64,000 nucleotides of DNA from Tupaia tana (GCA_026018925.1 JAKSZU010000002.1:55271837-55335836); one strand, 5' to 3'. Shown: positions 26,390-37,740, counted from the first letter of the stretch. Notes: generated by a model from the letters alone, not told the origin. Numbers and translations are program-made.

Positions 26390-26560
26390 TCCAGCAATAT
26401 TACTCAGTACCCACTTGATATCAGCTTCTGTGGTGGACACAGATGATGCAACAGTGGGAGTGAAGGAGATACCATCCCCTGTCTCATAGGGCTTACAGGC
26501 CAGTGCATGACGTGGATATTAGTAATCACACCAGTGCACATCCCATGTGGATATAAACAC
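26390..26560 (-). mobile_element. L2 LINE 3' fragment (antisense), beside a MIR scrap
   Basis: tactcagtacccacttgata, ggtggacacagatgatgcaa, ccatcccctgtctcataggg, cttacaggccagtg follow the reverse complement of the L2 3' end. Just upstream, 26335-26395 (gacttcagagtcagacaaag) looks like a MIR scrap. Confidence 0.5.
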
Positions 26561-26582
26561 AGACTGAAAAGTGTATGGTAGT

Positions 26583-26852
26583 GGGACCAGCAGTTAGCGT
26601 AATGGCTATGTCGCTGGACTCCCACATAGTCGACCGCGGTTCGAGTCCCAGACCCGGTGGCTTAAACTCACGCCGGGCGCGTGTGCGTGCGTGCCCAAGA
26701 TCCCGAGAGGAGAAAGGAGGAGAAGGGATTGCGGCGTGGCCATCCCCCCTGGGGGGTGATTTCCTGCTTTCTATCTCTCTGTCTCTCTCTGTCTGTCTGG
26801 CGAGCGCACGCGCCCTATAGCAAAAACCTCTCCAAAAAAAAAAAAAAAAAAA
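26583..26852 (+). mobile_element. tRNA-derived SINE, best-preserved long form
   Basis: Reads almost as the family consensus. Head gggaccagcagttagcgtaa with A-box-like tagcgtaatggctatg; B box ggttcgagtcc; arm gggcgcgtgtgcgtgcgtgc; block cgagaggagaaaggaggaga; hairpin ccccctggggggtgatt; CT-rich segment; arm gcgcacgcgccctatagc; then caaaaacctctcc and poly(A). Perfect 16-bp target duplication aaaagtgtatggtagt. Many CpGs are intact, so the insertion is recent. Confidence 0.97.
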
Positions 26853-27005
26853 AAAAGTGTATGGTAGTGAAGAGAGTATAACAAGACCTCATTTAGCCAG
26901 AGTAGTCAGGCAAGGGATCTCAAGACAGAAGTTAGAGAGAATATTATCAGCCCTGCTAGAACATCATACGCAAAGGAGTGACCAGAAGCAAAGAACATGG
27001 CTACT

Positions 27006-27068
27006 GATGGGAAGGAAAGAAGGAAAAAAGGGAAAAGAAAGGGGAAAGGAAAGGAGAGGCGAAAGGAG
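27006..27068. repeat. Polypurine (G/A) tract
   Basis: About 60 bases almost wholly A/G (runs of gggaaag and gaaaggag). Low-complexity, potentially triplex-forming. Confidence 0.8.
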
Positions 27069-27224
27069 CAGTGCAGCAACAGCACAGAGGACTGAAATGG
27101 TCTTGATCACGTGACCATGTAGCAACCTACATGAAGCTCAGCCTCCTTATTAGTGAGGTTGACTATATCAATAATTACAACAGATTTATGTCAGAAAACA
27201 AATAACTATCATCTTTACAAAATC

Positions 27225-27390
27225 AGCAAAATATCATGGAAAAACTTACTGAAATCATACCAAAGATTGATCAAATGCCTGTTAAAGAGCATTACAGGCA
27301 TAATACAGGAATATATATAAAATACTTACAAATCCATAAGAAAGAAACAAACCCTAAATAATGAAGAAAAGATATGATGTTTGCAGGAGG
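27225..27390 (+). mobile_element. Old L1 ORF2 fragment
   Basis: Weak resemblance to the sense L1 ORF2 region near the 3' end: aatacaggaatatatataaa, atacttacaaatccataaga, aagaaacaaaccctaaataa. No open frame. Confidence 0.4.
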
Positions 27391-27858
27391 AGATAATTAA
27401 TGGTGGGGCCCTTAAGGGTCAACACTTTTTTGGGGATTCAAAAAGGTATTATTAGATTTATGAGGCAGTACGTTCAAAAGTTCATATAACTAAGGACACA
27501 AACTGGCTTGTTTGTTTTGGATCATTCTTTGTCTTAGAGTTAATTATTCATTCAAGCATTAATAAATTAGGATTTTTCTATTTGGCAGCTGAGAAAATTC
27601 ACTTACGGAAGTAACAGAGATATCTACTAAGTTTGGACTGGCTTATGAACTTTTTTAAAGCTGGCTCAAAACTCAAATCTCCCAAAGAAAAAGAAAGATC
27701 AAGTTATTTATTAATGTGTATTTTTTTACTCTACTGGTAAAGCATAAAAACAGCAAGAATTTACCTGCATATTATCTGACCCAATAATAACATTGACTAT
27801 GCTAGGAGAATCATCTGTAAGAACAGAAGTCAATGGAATTTTTCTCTATGATGAAATA
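27391..27858. other. AT-rich unique sequence
   Basis: Nothing recognised. Confidence 0.3.
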
Positions 27859-27917
27859 ATAATTGAAATAATTTTTTAAATTTATTTATTCATTCATCTA
27901 TTTCAATTTGACCAGAA

Positions 27918-27978
<61 letters not shown>

Positions 27979-28074
27979 AAGTGAGAAAGCAAGTCACCAG
28001 GTCCAGGATTCGAACTGTGGTCGGCCATGTGGAAATGTCCAGCATCTTAACCAACATGCCACCTGCTGGCCCCT
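27859..28074 (-). mobile_element. tRNA-derived SINE, short form with (GA)n
   Basis: Antisense. tttaaatttatttattcatt tail, tttgaccagaaagag, a (GA)n expansion of about 55 bases, gaaagtgagaaagcaagtca, then a full tRNA-like head (ccaggattcgaactgtggtc ... cacctgctggcccc). It lacks the long-form body: the head passes directly into the CTTGCTTTCTCAC tail. Confidence 0.85.
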
Positions 28075-28079
28075 GTGAT

Positions 28080-29340
28080 GAAACAACTTTAAGTGACACC
28101 TCATTCCCTTTCAAATGCCACTTCTACATCTTTTACATGGCTTAAACATACTTTTTCTTTACATTTTCTACTTAAATTGTTTTAGTGACTTCAAATTTCT
28201 GAAAATAATTACAATCTTATCTATCAATCAATCTACTTCATAATATTGTATAAGGGCTCTTTAAAAATTCATAAAACACATATTATTTTAAAAAACTATA
28301 CATGGATTTTAAAATGTTATGCACCAAAATAAGCTTATACTTTAATTCTTTTTTCTATAAACTTTTTGAAATACCCTTGTAAAATCCCCCCAAAAGGTGA
28401 TAAGTGATATATCGCTAAAGATCAATTAGAATTTAAACTCTGTTTAGAAGAAAAATTAAACTAGTAATTTGACAGCCACCCATCCCCCCACCCACCCACC
28501 CCCAATTAATGTCTACTAACTTCACTTTAATTATGTTTTTTCTCTGAATTATTCAAACATTTCTCTTCAAAAATATGTCTTCTAATTTCATTTTGCTCTA
28601 CTTTTTTTGATGAGATTAACAGAAAGTTAAAGAACTCAGCATGATTTCTCTGTTTACTTATGAATTATAGCTTGCTCACATGCCCAGCAATTTTTACAAC
28701 TATCATTAAAAAAAAAATGTCCTGGAATCTGTCACAACCTATTCTTTTCAGCAGTCTCAGGCTTTCTTTAATGAGCTTCAACAGATATGTTCATCCCCCA
28801 TTATTACTCCAAATGCTGAGGAAGGAAAAAATACTATAAGCTTAAAAAACCAAGAATTGTCCCATCTTTGAAATACCTTTGCATCATCTTCAATGATTTG
28901 AGCATCATTGTTAAAGTTGTTTTCACCCTTGCTCTGTCTATAGCTTAACAGAAAACCACATCAATTCTCTTAAACTAGAGTGTTTATGTAAAACATTTCT
29001 CTAGTCTATGTTAGATAATGGACAGTAGAAGCAACAATTCCCTTTCTTTCATCCTTTTCATGTATCTTGCTTCATCTTTGATTCATTATTGCTAGACACC
29101 TCATTTAAATTGTAGTTTGATAAAATTACACATGATTTTATGGTTGAAAATCTATTTAATACATTTCCTAGAGCTTAACCACAGATTGGAATAATCCTCT
29201 AGTTTGGCTTTCTCATTCACTATGGCCAAATCTAGTTTCCTCAATTCACCTTTACTTGCCTTCTGTCTTCCTAATTGCCACAACCTTGCTTTGATTCTAT
29301 AGCTGCTTCTGAAAGTTAGACTCTGGGTAAGATGTAAAAT
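28080..29340. other. AT-rich unique sequence
   Basis: No gene or repeat recognised apart from the C-rich tract at 28484-28503. Confidence 0.3.
28484..28503 (-). other. G-quadruplex motif (minus strand)
   Basis: On the minus strand the tract is four G-runs of 5, 3, 3 and 6 bases separated by single T residues. This is a canonical, short-loop intramolecular G-quadruplex motif in otherwise AT-rich DNA. No neighbouring transcription unit is visible. Confidence 0.8.
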
Positions 29341-29343
29341 CCA

Positions 29344-29572
29344 GGGGCCAGACAATGGCACAGCAGTGAAGTGTGACAGGCTATGAGGCAATCCCACATG
29401 GGAATATTGCCTGTTCAAATCCAGAGACCTCCCTGAATATTCCAGGTGCATTCTTGCCCGTAATCAGGGGTTGACAGAGGGCTGAGGGTGGATCCAATGT
29501 CAGAACCTTGCTGGGGATGCTTCCTCTCCCTCCCTGCTTCTCTAACTCATGGAAGAAACCAATCATTAAACT
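29344..29572 (+). mobile_element. Second tRNA-SINE family, copy 1
   Basis: tRNA-like start ggggccagacaatggcacag, cccacatgggaatattgcct, tcaaatcc, then a body distinct from the long form: gacctccctgaatattccag, gtgcattcttgcccgtaatc, ggttgacagagggctgaggg, ggatc. Two related copies lie at 43.3 and 44.7 kb. A true 3' boundary is unclear. Confidence 0.7.
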
Positions 29573-29619
29573 TTACATTTTTTCAACCCTAGTAATATAT
29601 CATCTTATAAATGCCTGTT

Positions 29620-29830
29620 ACCAATGTAGACTGCCTACTTTGTGCCAAGCACGGTGCTGGTTTCGGTGGAGAATGAAAGTATATAACAGATATAGACTTC
29701 ATTCTAAGGATCTAAAGTCTGCTTACACACCCAACAGTGAATAAACAACTTAGTGCTGAAGTTACAGTAAAAAAAATGTGAAGGAAATCCTAAGAAAAGT
29801 GAGAAAATTGTACCACAATGTAGTTAGGGA
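29620..29830 (-). mobile_element. L2 LINE 3' fragment (antisense)
   Basis: Reverse-complement L2 end: gcctactttgtgccaagcac, ggtgctggtttcggtggaga, cttcattctaaggatctaaa, cagtgaataaacaac. Confidence 0.65.
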
Positions 29831-30454
29831 CATGTACATCACTTAAGAAGTAAGAAAATGCAGTCTCAGTGTAAGAAATCTGCCTCTGCATTCTGGTGTT
29901 AGCTTAGATTGACAACAAAAATGCAGGCTTCGTGACCCTCAGTTCAAAGCACTTCCCACTACAGCAAATGCAATAAAAACATTCCCAGCCCTTGAAATTC
30001 AACAGTAATAATTTCCATGGACTAGTTCTATAGAAGTAAATCTTATGGAAAATAAATGTGTATTTATACTTACCTGTAAAATTTCTAATTATTGGTTGCA
30101 AGGAGAAAGAAATACCAAGCAGCTGAAAGTAAGTCATATAATTATTTTGGCTTCCATAATTATTTTAGCTATATATTTTTAAATGGTTTTTAAAAATTAA
30201 CCTTAATTTCAGACATCTAGCTTTTGGAGGGTCATTAATACATGACAAAGTCTAAAGGTGAACAGAGCAGGGTCTAAATGGAAACACTGGTGTCATATTT
30301 GGAGTTACCGCTTTTCAATCTGGTTTCCTAGGGTCATACCAGTTGAAAAATCTTACATTCTTTTTCTTATATTTCTGTCATTATACTGGTCAGGCATCTC
30401 CTCCTAGTTTCCATGAAACTCAGTACCATTTTATATCCAGAGGAGGGCTCCTCC

Positions 30455-30622
30455 TACACAGGGCTTCCAAAAGTGAGGTTCATGGGCGACGTGCTTGAGA
30501 AGTACCTTGGACATCTTCGAAAATACAGCTTTCTATGATGACAGCCAAACACATGAATCACTGGGACCCTAAACCAGCATTTTAATATGCTGTGTAAAGG
30601 TGTCCAATGAACATCAAAGTCT
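30455..30622 (+). mobile_element. Possible hAT-Charlie (MER1-type) DNA element
   Basis: cagggcttccaaaagtgagg at one end and aacatcaaagtctacaaact at the other resemble the terminal parts of short non-autonomous hAT elements, with the usual internal accagcattttaata. The match is from memory and divergent. I cannot see the 8-bp target duplication clearly. Confidence 0.35.
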
Positions 30623-30912
30623 ACAAACTGAAGTAAAAAGAACACTAGAGGGGAAACCTCAAAGCCCTCAATTTACCTGAAATCTAAAATTAAATGTTGG
30701 ATTAGATAATCACATGTAGTTCATGATTCTAGATTAAACATTTCTATTCCTCTGTATATTTCTTCTGTATACTTTCTATTATTTCTTGTAATTTTTTCAT
30801 AAGTGCCTAATTCTGTAAAGATTTATTCTACATAGTTTAATATTTCTCTTCATTTATGAATACATAAAAAAGTGTGCACTAGATTGACAACATATGACTT
30901 AAGAAATAATAA

Positions 30913-31161
30913 GGGACCAGCAGATTGCATAATGGTTACATCACTGGACTCTCACATGACTAACTGGTGGTTTGAATACCAGACCTGGCACTTTGAAACT
31001 CCAGTCAGGCGGATGTGTGCGTGTGCCCAAAATTCCAAGAGGAAAATGCAGGAGAAGGGTTTGCAGTGTGACCATTACCCTCAGTGGTGATGTCTCACTT
31101 TCATTCTCTCTGATGGGAACATGTGCCCTGTAGCAAAAATCTCTATTAAAAAAAAAAAAAA
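30913..31161 (+). mobile_element. tRNA-derived SINE, long form, older
   Basis: gggaccagcagattgcataa head, B-box region decayed (tggtttgaatacc), body aagaggaaaatgcaggagaa, tail ccctgtagcaaaaatctcta then poly(A). Confidence 0.88.
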
Positions 31162-31164
31162 GAA

Positions 31165-32205
31165 GGATTACTCTTTAGAAAATTATTATTTAAGTTCAAA
31201 ATCATACATTTTTAAATATGGAATTGAGGAGGAGGTTGTTCTCATGCTCTATTTATTATTAACGTGACCCTCTAGGATTAGTACTTTATTTGCCTTATTT
31301 CTAAAACACGGATGCTAAACACATAATTAATACATAAGAGATGTCCTTAAAACAGCCATTTTTTAAATATCTAATAGGACTTAACTCTGATCTTATTAAG
31401 CTACAAGCATGTGCATTCTACCAGGCAGGATATTAAATTTAAACAATTAAAGGTTTTCTGAATGAGTGTTTATTAATTGAGCCATAGCATTACAGTGGAG
31501 TCCCTTTGCACTTCCTCTTGTCAAACCTACTGAGGATGCGTTCAGAGCTATTTGGCAGGAGGCCACACTGTAAAGCAGCAAGATGTATTTGGCAGATTAA
31601 TATTATACATTGCCAGACTTTTGCCATTTGACTTACAAACATGTTTCTTTTCTTTTCTTTTTGTACTTCATATAAAAAATACTTTCTTGCCTCAGCAAAA
31701 TCATAATTAATAACTATAATTAGCATTATGTTAATTGTCAATAATTAAGTTGAAACATAATTTCACAAAATATTTAGCAAATCTCATGGAATTCACTCAG
31801 AAGTTTCTGACGATCACATAGCATAGTCTCTAATGGGAATGTGATTGATGAGTATTAATCTAGAAATATTAATCATCAATGTCTATGTTCTGTGCATAAA
31901 CCCCATATGTCTCCAAAGCATGTAAATTACATTTTATATAAATGCAAACTATATAACACTTGATTTTAGTCAAAATGCTGAGAAATGATGAAATTATATA
32001 ACATGTAGATACAAAGCAGACTGCAATTTTTTTCTTGCTTTAAAGAAATCCAAGTTTAAATGACTTTGATCTTCCCATCACTTAAATATTTCTTATCTGG
32101 ATATGGCTGTATGTTCATTTCTAAACTGGATTTTAAGCCCTCTGTCCATATATTGAAAAATAAAGAGCAAAACAAAAAAAGTGTCCAGAAACTTGAGCAA
32201 GAAGG
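31165..32205. other. AT-rich unique sequence
   Basis: Nothing recognised. The minus-strand frame at 31490-31741 (83 codons) has no family resemblance. Confidence 0.3.
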
Positions 32206-32376
32206 TGGAAGGCCAAGCCATCCTCTTCCTCTGTTATAAGGGTCTTAAGTCCATTTCTGAGGAAGGAGTACTCATAACCTAATCACCTCCTAAAGGCCCC
32301 ACCTTGTACTGTCATCACACTGGCCATTGAGTTTCAACACCTGCATTCTGGAGATGACACATTCAGACCGTAGCAC
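32206..32376 (-). mobile_element. MaLR LTR fragment (MLT1/MST group), antisense
   Basis: cctctgttataagggtctta, ctcataacctaatcacctcc, taaaggccccaccttgtact, gagtttcaacacctgcattc, tggagatgacacattcagac match the reverse complement of the 5' half of MaLR LTRs. The rest of the LTR is absent. Confidence 0.7.
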
Positions 32377-32501
32377 CAATATCAGGAGATAGGTGTACAC
32401 ACACTGCTTCAAAGCATAGGGAAGGTTTGCAAAGCAATCACATTAAGATTCAAGATGAATTAACTCGCCAAATCCTTCTTAGATAGCATGAATCCAATAT
32501 A

Positions 32502-32750
32502 TTCTTTTTATTTTTAATTTTGGCATGCAAATTTGCTGAAGAAAAAGAGAGAGAGAAACAGAGAGAATGTGAGAAAACACTTGAGGGATGGTCATGCCAT
32601 AATTCCTTCTCCGTTATTCTCTTTATGAGATTTTGGGCACAGGTATACGTGTGCCTGGTTTGTTTCTCAAGTCACTGAGTCTAGGAGTAGAACTGAGTAG
32701 TGGGCAATGTGGAATACGGCTAATATAACCACCAAACCATGAACAGGCCC
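32502..32750 (-). mobile_element. tRNA-derived SINE, old subtype
   Basis: Antisense, decayed: gagagagaaacagagagaat, gggatggtcatgccataatt, attttgggcacaggtatacg, then head gaacaggccc. Short target duplication atccaata at 32492 and 32752. Confidence 0.75.
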
Positions 32751-33509
32751 ACATCCAATAGACTTTTGCATAATGGAGTATAATTTCCCAGCACTATTGA
32801 GAGTATTCATTTTTATGCTTCTCTTTGTATCCTATTTTGTGGTTTTAAAGATATATACAAAAGTTGTATTTGGCAACTAATGAACATTTTGTAATATTAA
32901 GTCATTCCTATTTCTCCTTAATATGTACACGTTGGTCAAAAAACAAGTCTAAGTCTGAAAGCAATTATTTGGTTACTAGGTGAGTACTTAATGTTAGAAA
33001 AATGTTTTTTTGTATTTTATTTCTAGCTAATAATGTATCATTTTGTTTATCTTCTCAAAGAGGGATTTCATTGATTTCTGCTCAAATCTTTATTATTTCT
33101 TTTCTCCTGGTATTTTTAATGGTTTTTGCTGTTGTTGTTTTTCCACTTCCCTGAGATGTGTTGCTAGGTTGTCTATTTGCCACCTTTTAATTGTTTTCTT
33201 TTAAGCATTAATTGCTATGAAGTTCCCTCTTGTGACTACTTTTGCTGTGTCCCATAGGTTATGAAAACTCACATGCTTGCTATTATTGTTTTCAATGAAT
33301 GTTTTGATTTCATTCTTAATTTCTGCAATGGTTGTGAAGTCGGGAGTAGATTGCTTAGTTTCTACATGTTTGTGTATTTTTGAAGGTTTTTTCTGCAATT
33401 AATTTCAAGTTTAATTCCATCATAGAGAAGATGCTGGATATAATTTCTATACTTTTGGCTTTTAAATGTTTTTCTCTTTTCCTTTCTTTTATGTTTTTAC
33501 ATTTAACCA

Positions 33510-33629
33510 TAGTGTAAACTAGTATAACCACTGTGAAGAATATGGAAGTTTTGTTTTTGTTTTTGTTTTTGTTTTTATGATCCAGCAATTCCACTCCTAG
33601 GTATCTACCCAAAGGTATATGTTTGGTTT
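33510..33629 (+). mobile_element. Sense L1 ORF2 C-terminal fragment inside the antisense L1
   Basis: gtgtaaactagtataaccac, tgtgaagaatatggaagttt and, after a (GTTTTT)n run, tccagcaattccactcctag, gtatctacccaaaggtatat are sense L1 sequence from close to the ORF2 end. The host L1 resumes with aaggcttgttttgtgctctg. There is no poly(A) tail or clear target duplication at its edges. Confidence 0.75.
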
Positions 33630-34206
33630 TGTAAAGGCTTGTTTTGTGCTCTGTCATGTGACCAATCTTTAAAAATTTTCCATATGGGGGTGAGAAAAAT
33701 GTATATTTTGTGGTTGTTGGGTGGAAAGTTCTATAGATGTCTGTCAAGTCCATACTGTTTATGGTATCATTTAGACTTCATATCTCTTTGTTTATTTATT
33801 TATTTTTGTCTAGATGATTTATCCAAATAGATAGTGGAGTCTTGGGATCCCCAATGATTAGTATGTTGCAGTCTATCTCTTTCTTTAAATCTACAAGTCT
33901 TTCTTTTTTTAGATCTAGCAATCTTTCTTTCACCTATTTGGGTGCTCACAAGTTGGATGCATAGATATTTTTAAGTGTCATATCTTCTTGGTGAATTAGC
34001 CCTTTTAGTACCATATAGTGGTCTTCTTTGTCTCTTTTTACATTTTTTGTCTTAAAGTCTGTTGTGTCTGATATCAGTTTCATGACTTTAGCCTTTTTTA
34101 AAATTTCCATTTATGTAGAATATCTTTTTCCAGCCCTTCACTTTCAGTCTATGTATGTCTTTATTCATGAATTATCTTTCTTGTAGGTCGTATATAGGGC
34201 ACTCCT

Positions 34207-34208
<2 letters not shown>

Positions 34209-34248
<40 letters not shown>
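34209..34248. repeat. Poly(T) tract of about 40 bases
   Basis: An uninterrupted T run at a place where L1 normally has only a short T stretch. This is probably microsatellite expansion within the old L1. Confidence 0.85.
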
Positions 34249-34250
<2 letters not shown>

Positions 34251-35559
34251 CCATTCAGCCAGTCTGAGTCTTTTGATTGGAGAATTTAATTCATTAACAT
34301 TACATATTATTATCAATACTTGCAGACTTATCTTTATCATTTTGTTAGTCATTTTCTTGTGTTTTGTTGTTGTTGTTGTCTTATTTCTGTTTGTCTCTCT
34401 TTAGTTTTCTTGGTATAGTACTCCTTTCAATACTTCTTGAAGAGCTTATCAAGTGTTGTTGAATTCTTTCAGTTTTTATCTGAAATGATTTTATATGTTC
34501 TTACCATTTGAAGAATAATCTCACCACGTATAGTATGCTTGGTTGAAATTGTTTTTCTTTTAGCCTTTTGATTATGCCTTTCAATTCTTTCCTTGTTCAC
34601 ATTATTTCAGTTGAGAGGTCTAATGTTAGTCTAATAGGATAACCTTTGTAATTTTAGGTTTCTCTCTTGCCATTTTTAGAAACTTTTCATTGTCTATAAT
34701 TTGACCAATCTGGCTATGATGCGCCATGAAAAGGATCTTCTTAGACTGATTCTATTTGGAGTCCTTTGTATTTTTTAGGTATTGAAGTCTAAATGTTTCT
34801 CTAGGTTTGAAAAATTTTTTGCAAGTATTTCATAGAACATATTTTCTATACACTTATCTGTTTCTTCACACCTTCTGGAATACCTTTTCTTCATATATTT
34901 GAATATTTAATGGTATTTAGTATTTTTCTTATGTTGTCCTCAGTTTTTTGGTTATTTTTATTCTTTTTGTTGGTTTTGTCTAAGTCAGAGACTTTGTCTT
35001 CCAGATATGAGATTCTATATTCTGTATAGTCTAATCTTCTACTAATACTTTCCAGGGAGTTTTTGATTTCCTATATTATAGTCTTCATCTCCAGAAGTTC
35101 AGTTTGATTCTTTTTTAGGGTATCTATCTCTCCCTCCTTCATATTGTGGAATGATTTCTTCATGTCCTGGAGTTGGTTGCCTGTTTTCTTTTGCATCTCA
35201 TTTAGTTTCTTCACTATTAATATGCTGAATTGTTTTTCTGACATTTCTTTAAATTCTTTTGTGTTGTCTGTAGTTAATTAGAATTGTTGTGTTCCCTTGA
35301 GAGAGAGGTATTTTCTTGTTTTCTCATATTTCTTGTGCTTCTGTGTTGGTTCCTAGTCATCTGGTGAAGAACTTGTCTCTTCTTCTTCTTTTTTATTTTT
35401 TTTTTTTTTGAGTAAATTCTGCAGTGTCAAGAGGAGGAAGACAGCCCTAGTTTCAGATGTGTTCTTGGTAGACGTCTGTGGAATTTCACCCATCTTCTCC
35501 ACTACCACATTTTCAAATCCCTCAACCTCTGCCATAACAGTACAAATTGAGTAAGGATA

Positions 35560-35955
35560 GACAATGTGTATCTTTCAAAGTTTGGCTCACTTCTCTCAAC
35601 ATTGAGTCTTTTATATTCACCCACTTTGTGTCAAATAGTGGGATCTCATTATTTCTTAAAGCTATGTAATATTCCATAGCATGTACATGCCACAGTTTTT
35701 CAATCCAATCATCAGTTTTTGGACACTTAGATTGGGTCCATGTTTTAACAATTATTTACTCTTTGGGTAAATACTAAGAAATGGGATTACTGGATCATAT
35801 GGAAGTTCTATTTGTAGGTTTTTGAGAAACCTCCATATTATTTTTCACAAAGGTTAGACTAATTCATGTTCCCACCACTAGTGTAAGAGAGCTCCTTTTT
35901 CATCACAGCCTTATCAACACTTGTCATTAGTTATGTTATAATGTGTTTTAACAAA
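35560..35955 (-). mobile_element. L1 LINE ORF2 C-terminal/3' fragment, antisense
   Basis: Reverse-complement L1 from near the 3' end of ORF2: gctatgtaatattccatagc, gacacttagattgggtccat, gaaatgggattactggatca, tatggaagttctatttgtag, aaacctccatattatttttc, catgttcccaccactagtgt. Its position and order do not continue the 33-35.5 kb element, so it is a separate insertion or a rearranged piece. Confidence 0.85.
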
Positions 35956-36147
35956 AATATCTTTTTGAATTAGTTTAAAAAAACAAATTTTAAAAAATGA
36001 ATTTTAAGGATATTTAAAATAGTCTATTCAAATTTTTGGTATGTATAAATTAAAATTTTTATTTTTCTTCTTGTAATTTTTAATAGATAATTTAATATTT
36101 TAGAAGAAAATACATGTCTTGAAACCATATGAAAATTAATTTTAATA
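35956..36147. other. AT-rich spacer
   Basis: Nothing recognised. Confidence 0.3.
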
Positions 36148-36149
36148 TA

Positions 36150-36225
36150 TTAGGTTGTTGGAAAAGTTAGCATTTTTGCATAGAAAAAAATAGAAAAATG
36201 CCTCATGATTTTTCTGACAACCCAA
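36150..36225 (+). mobile_element. Mariner-type MITE, 76 bp
   Basis: Short palindromic element. The left end reads ttaggttgttggaaaagtta and the right end, reverse complemented, ttgggttgtcagaaaaatca. The inner halves pair through gcatttttgcata / tgcaaaaatgc-like sequence. It is flanked by TA dinucleotides (36148-36149 and 36226-36227), as mariner insertion requires. It has no coding capacity and would have depended on a transposase encoded elsewhere. It is analogous to MADE1 but has a different terminal sequence. Confidence 0.75.
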
Positions 36226-36227
36226 TA

Positions 36228-37661
36228 TTACATTTACTTTAATTTACATTTTGAAGATAATATATTCAAATGTGTATATTTACCTTTTAATCATTTAGAT
36301 CACTGCTGTCAGTACACAAAAAACCCTAAAACTTTTTATTATAGGAATATTGTTAGAGCTGAAATATTCTGAGATAATTAATTTATGTATTTATACTATT
36401 ATTCATTGGACATACCTGGCTCATCAACCAAATACCCACACTCGTGCAATAATAATGAAGCTCAATTATCTCTGAGATGTTCTATTTTCACTATATTGAA
36501 ATCGTAGCTTTGCACAAATTCTCTTTGTATAAAACCACATTTACCAAAATATAAGGGTTGTACAAATTTAATTGGCAATTTGATACCTCAGTTTATACTT
36601 GTAAGTATTTAGACCTATGGTATATGTCTCATGTACAATTTTATTTATATTCTCTCCTTTAAAATGTTGGGGCATGTTTTAAAATGTAAATATTCAACAC
36701 AGATGGATATTGAGTCAAACTAAGGCAGTCTTATGTATGGTAAAAGCCTATTGATACTATTACAGCACATACCGCAGTATGTGGTAGTGGCTAAAAACTG
36801 TTAAATAGTGGAGGAAACTTACAGTGTATAGTAATGGTTGGTCTAATCTCTTCACTTAGTACATGTTTTATGAAAAAGTTCAACACAATAAACTATAATT
36901 TACCACCAGTTGGCACAAATGTTACTGAAGATCATAAAATTAGCTGACAGGACTTAAGAACTGTTTTCAAAGAATTTGTACCCAAAAACCTGTTCTCAAA
37001 GAGCCTTGGTTCTACTTTTAGAACTGTCACTATTCTAAGGTTAGGTTAACTGGTCATTAACACACACTGTAAAGTTACATGCAATTCAATGTAATATAAA
37101 CAATATTATGATGATAATAAATAAAAAATAAATTTAAAAAAATAACAAGAACAAAAAATAATAACACAGTTTGTTGGTGATTCAGACTTTGTAGGAGACA
37201 CCTGTTTCTCCATGGTATTATCTATCCTAATTACATACAGTGGTCTTTATCCTTTTTTGTGACCAATAATAACACACAACGTACCAGGTTAACAGGAATG
37301 AAGATTTTTAAAGTCAGATTGGGAAGAGTCTAGAAAGTATCACGAAGCTTTAGGTTTGTCACTACATAAAATGACAAAGATAGCCTATCATTTCAAAAAA
37401 CGGAAAAGAAAACAATTATGCAGTGGCTTAACCATCCAACGGTGGAGCTCAACAGATTCCAGTTGTATAGGCACAGCCACATGAAACGGATTCCTGCAAA
37501 TGAAAGCGATTTTCTGCAGAAATCAAAGATAAGCCTTGATAAAATTGATTTCTGAGAACTATTTTAATATTAAATCATGAAAATACCTGTGGCTACTTTA
37601 AAAATAAGAGACATGATTACTTAATTATATGAAAGAACACACACATACACTCAAGTGCGTG

Positions 37662-37704
<43 letters not shown>

Positions 37705-37740
37705 AGAAGGTATACAGTTTTTTATAGAAAAATAACTTAA
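36228..37740. other. AT-rich unique sequence with (CA)n
   Basis: A (CA)n microsatellite occupies 37637-37704. No gene or named repeat recognised in the remainder. Confidence 0.35.

Larger units (their letters stand above)
33035..35540 (-). mobile_element. L1 LINE, 5' half, antisense (ORF2 start through ORF1)
   Basis: Plus-strand reading gives reverse-complement L1. ORF2 N-terminal landmarks: gatttctgctcaaatcttta, aagttccctcttgtgactac, tgctgtgtcccataggttat, ggaaagttctatagatgtct, ccccaatgattagtatgttg, gtggtcttctttgtctcttt. From about 34.3 kb older-L1/HAL1-like upstream sequence follows: gagtcttttgattggagaat, gcttggttgaaattgt, tccagaagttcagtttgatt, cactattaatatgctgaatt. All frames are broken, so it is dead. 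A sense L1 piece (33510-33629) and a T tract (34209-34248) interrupt it. Confidence 0.85.

Noticed and set aside
27920..27973. Candidate CRISPR-like or regulatory repeat array
   Set aside because: Simple (GA)n expansion inside a short-form SINE; no spacers or repeat units of appropriate length.
33355..33753. 132-codon minus-strand frame
   Set aside because: It lies across the chimeric L1 junction and low-complexity sequence; L1 decay explains it.
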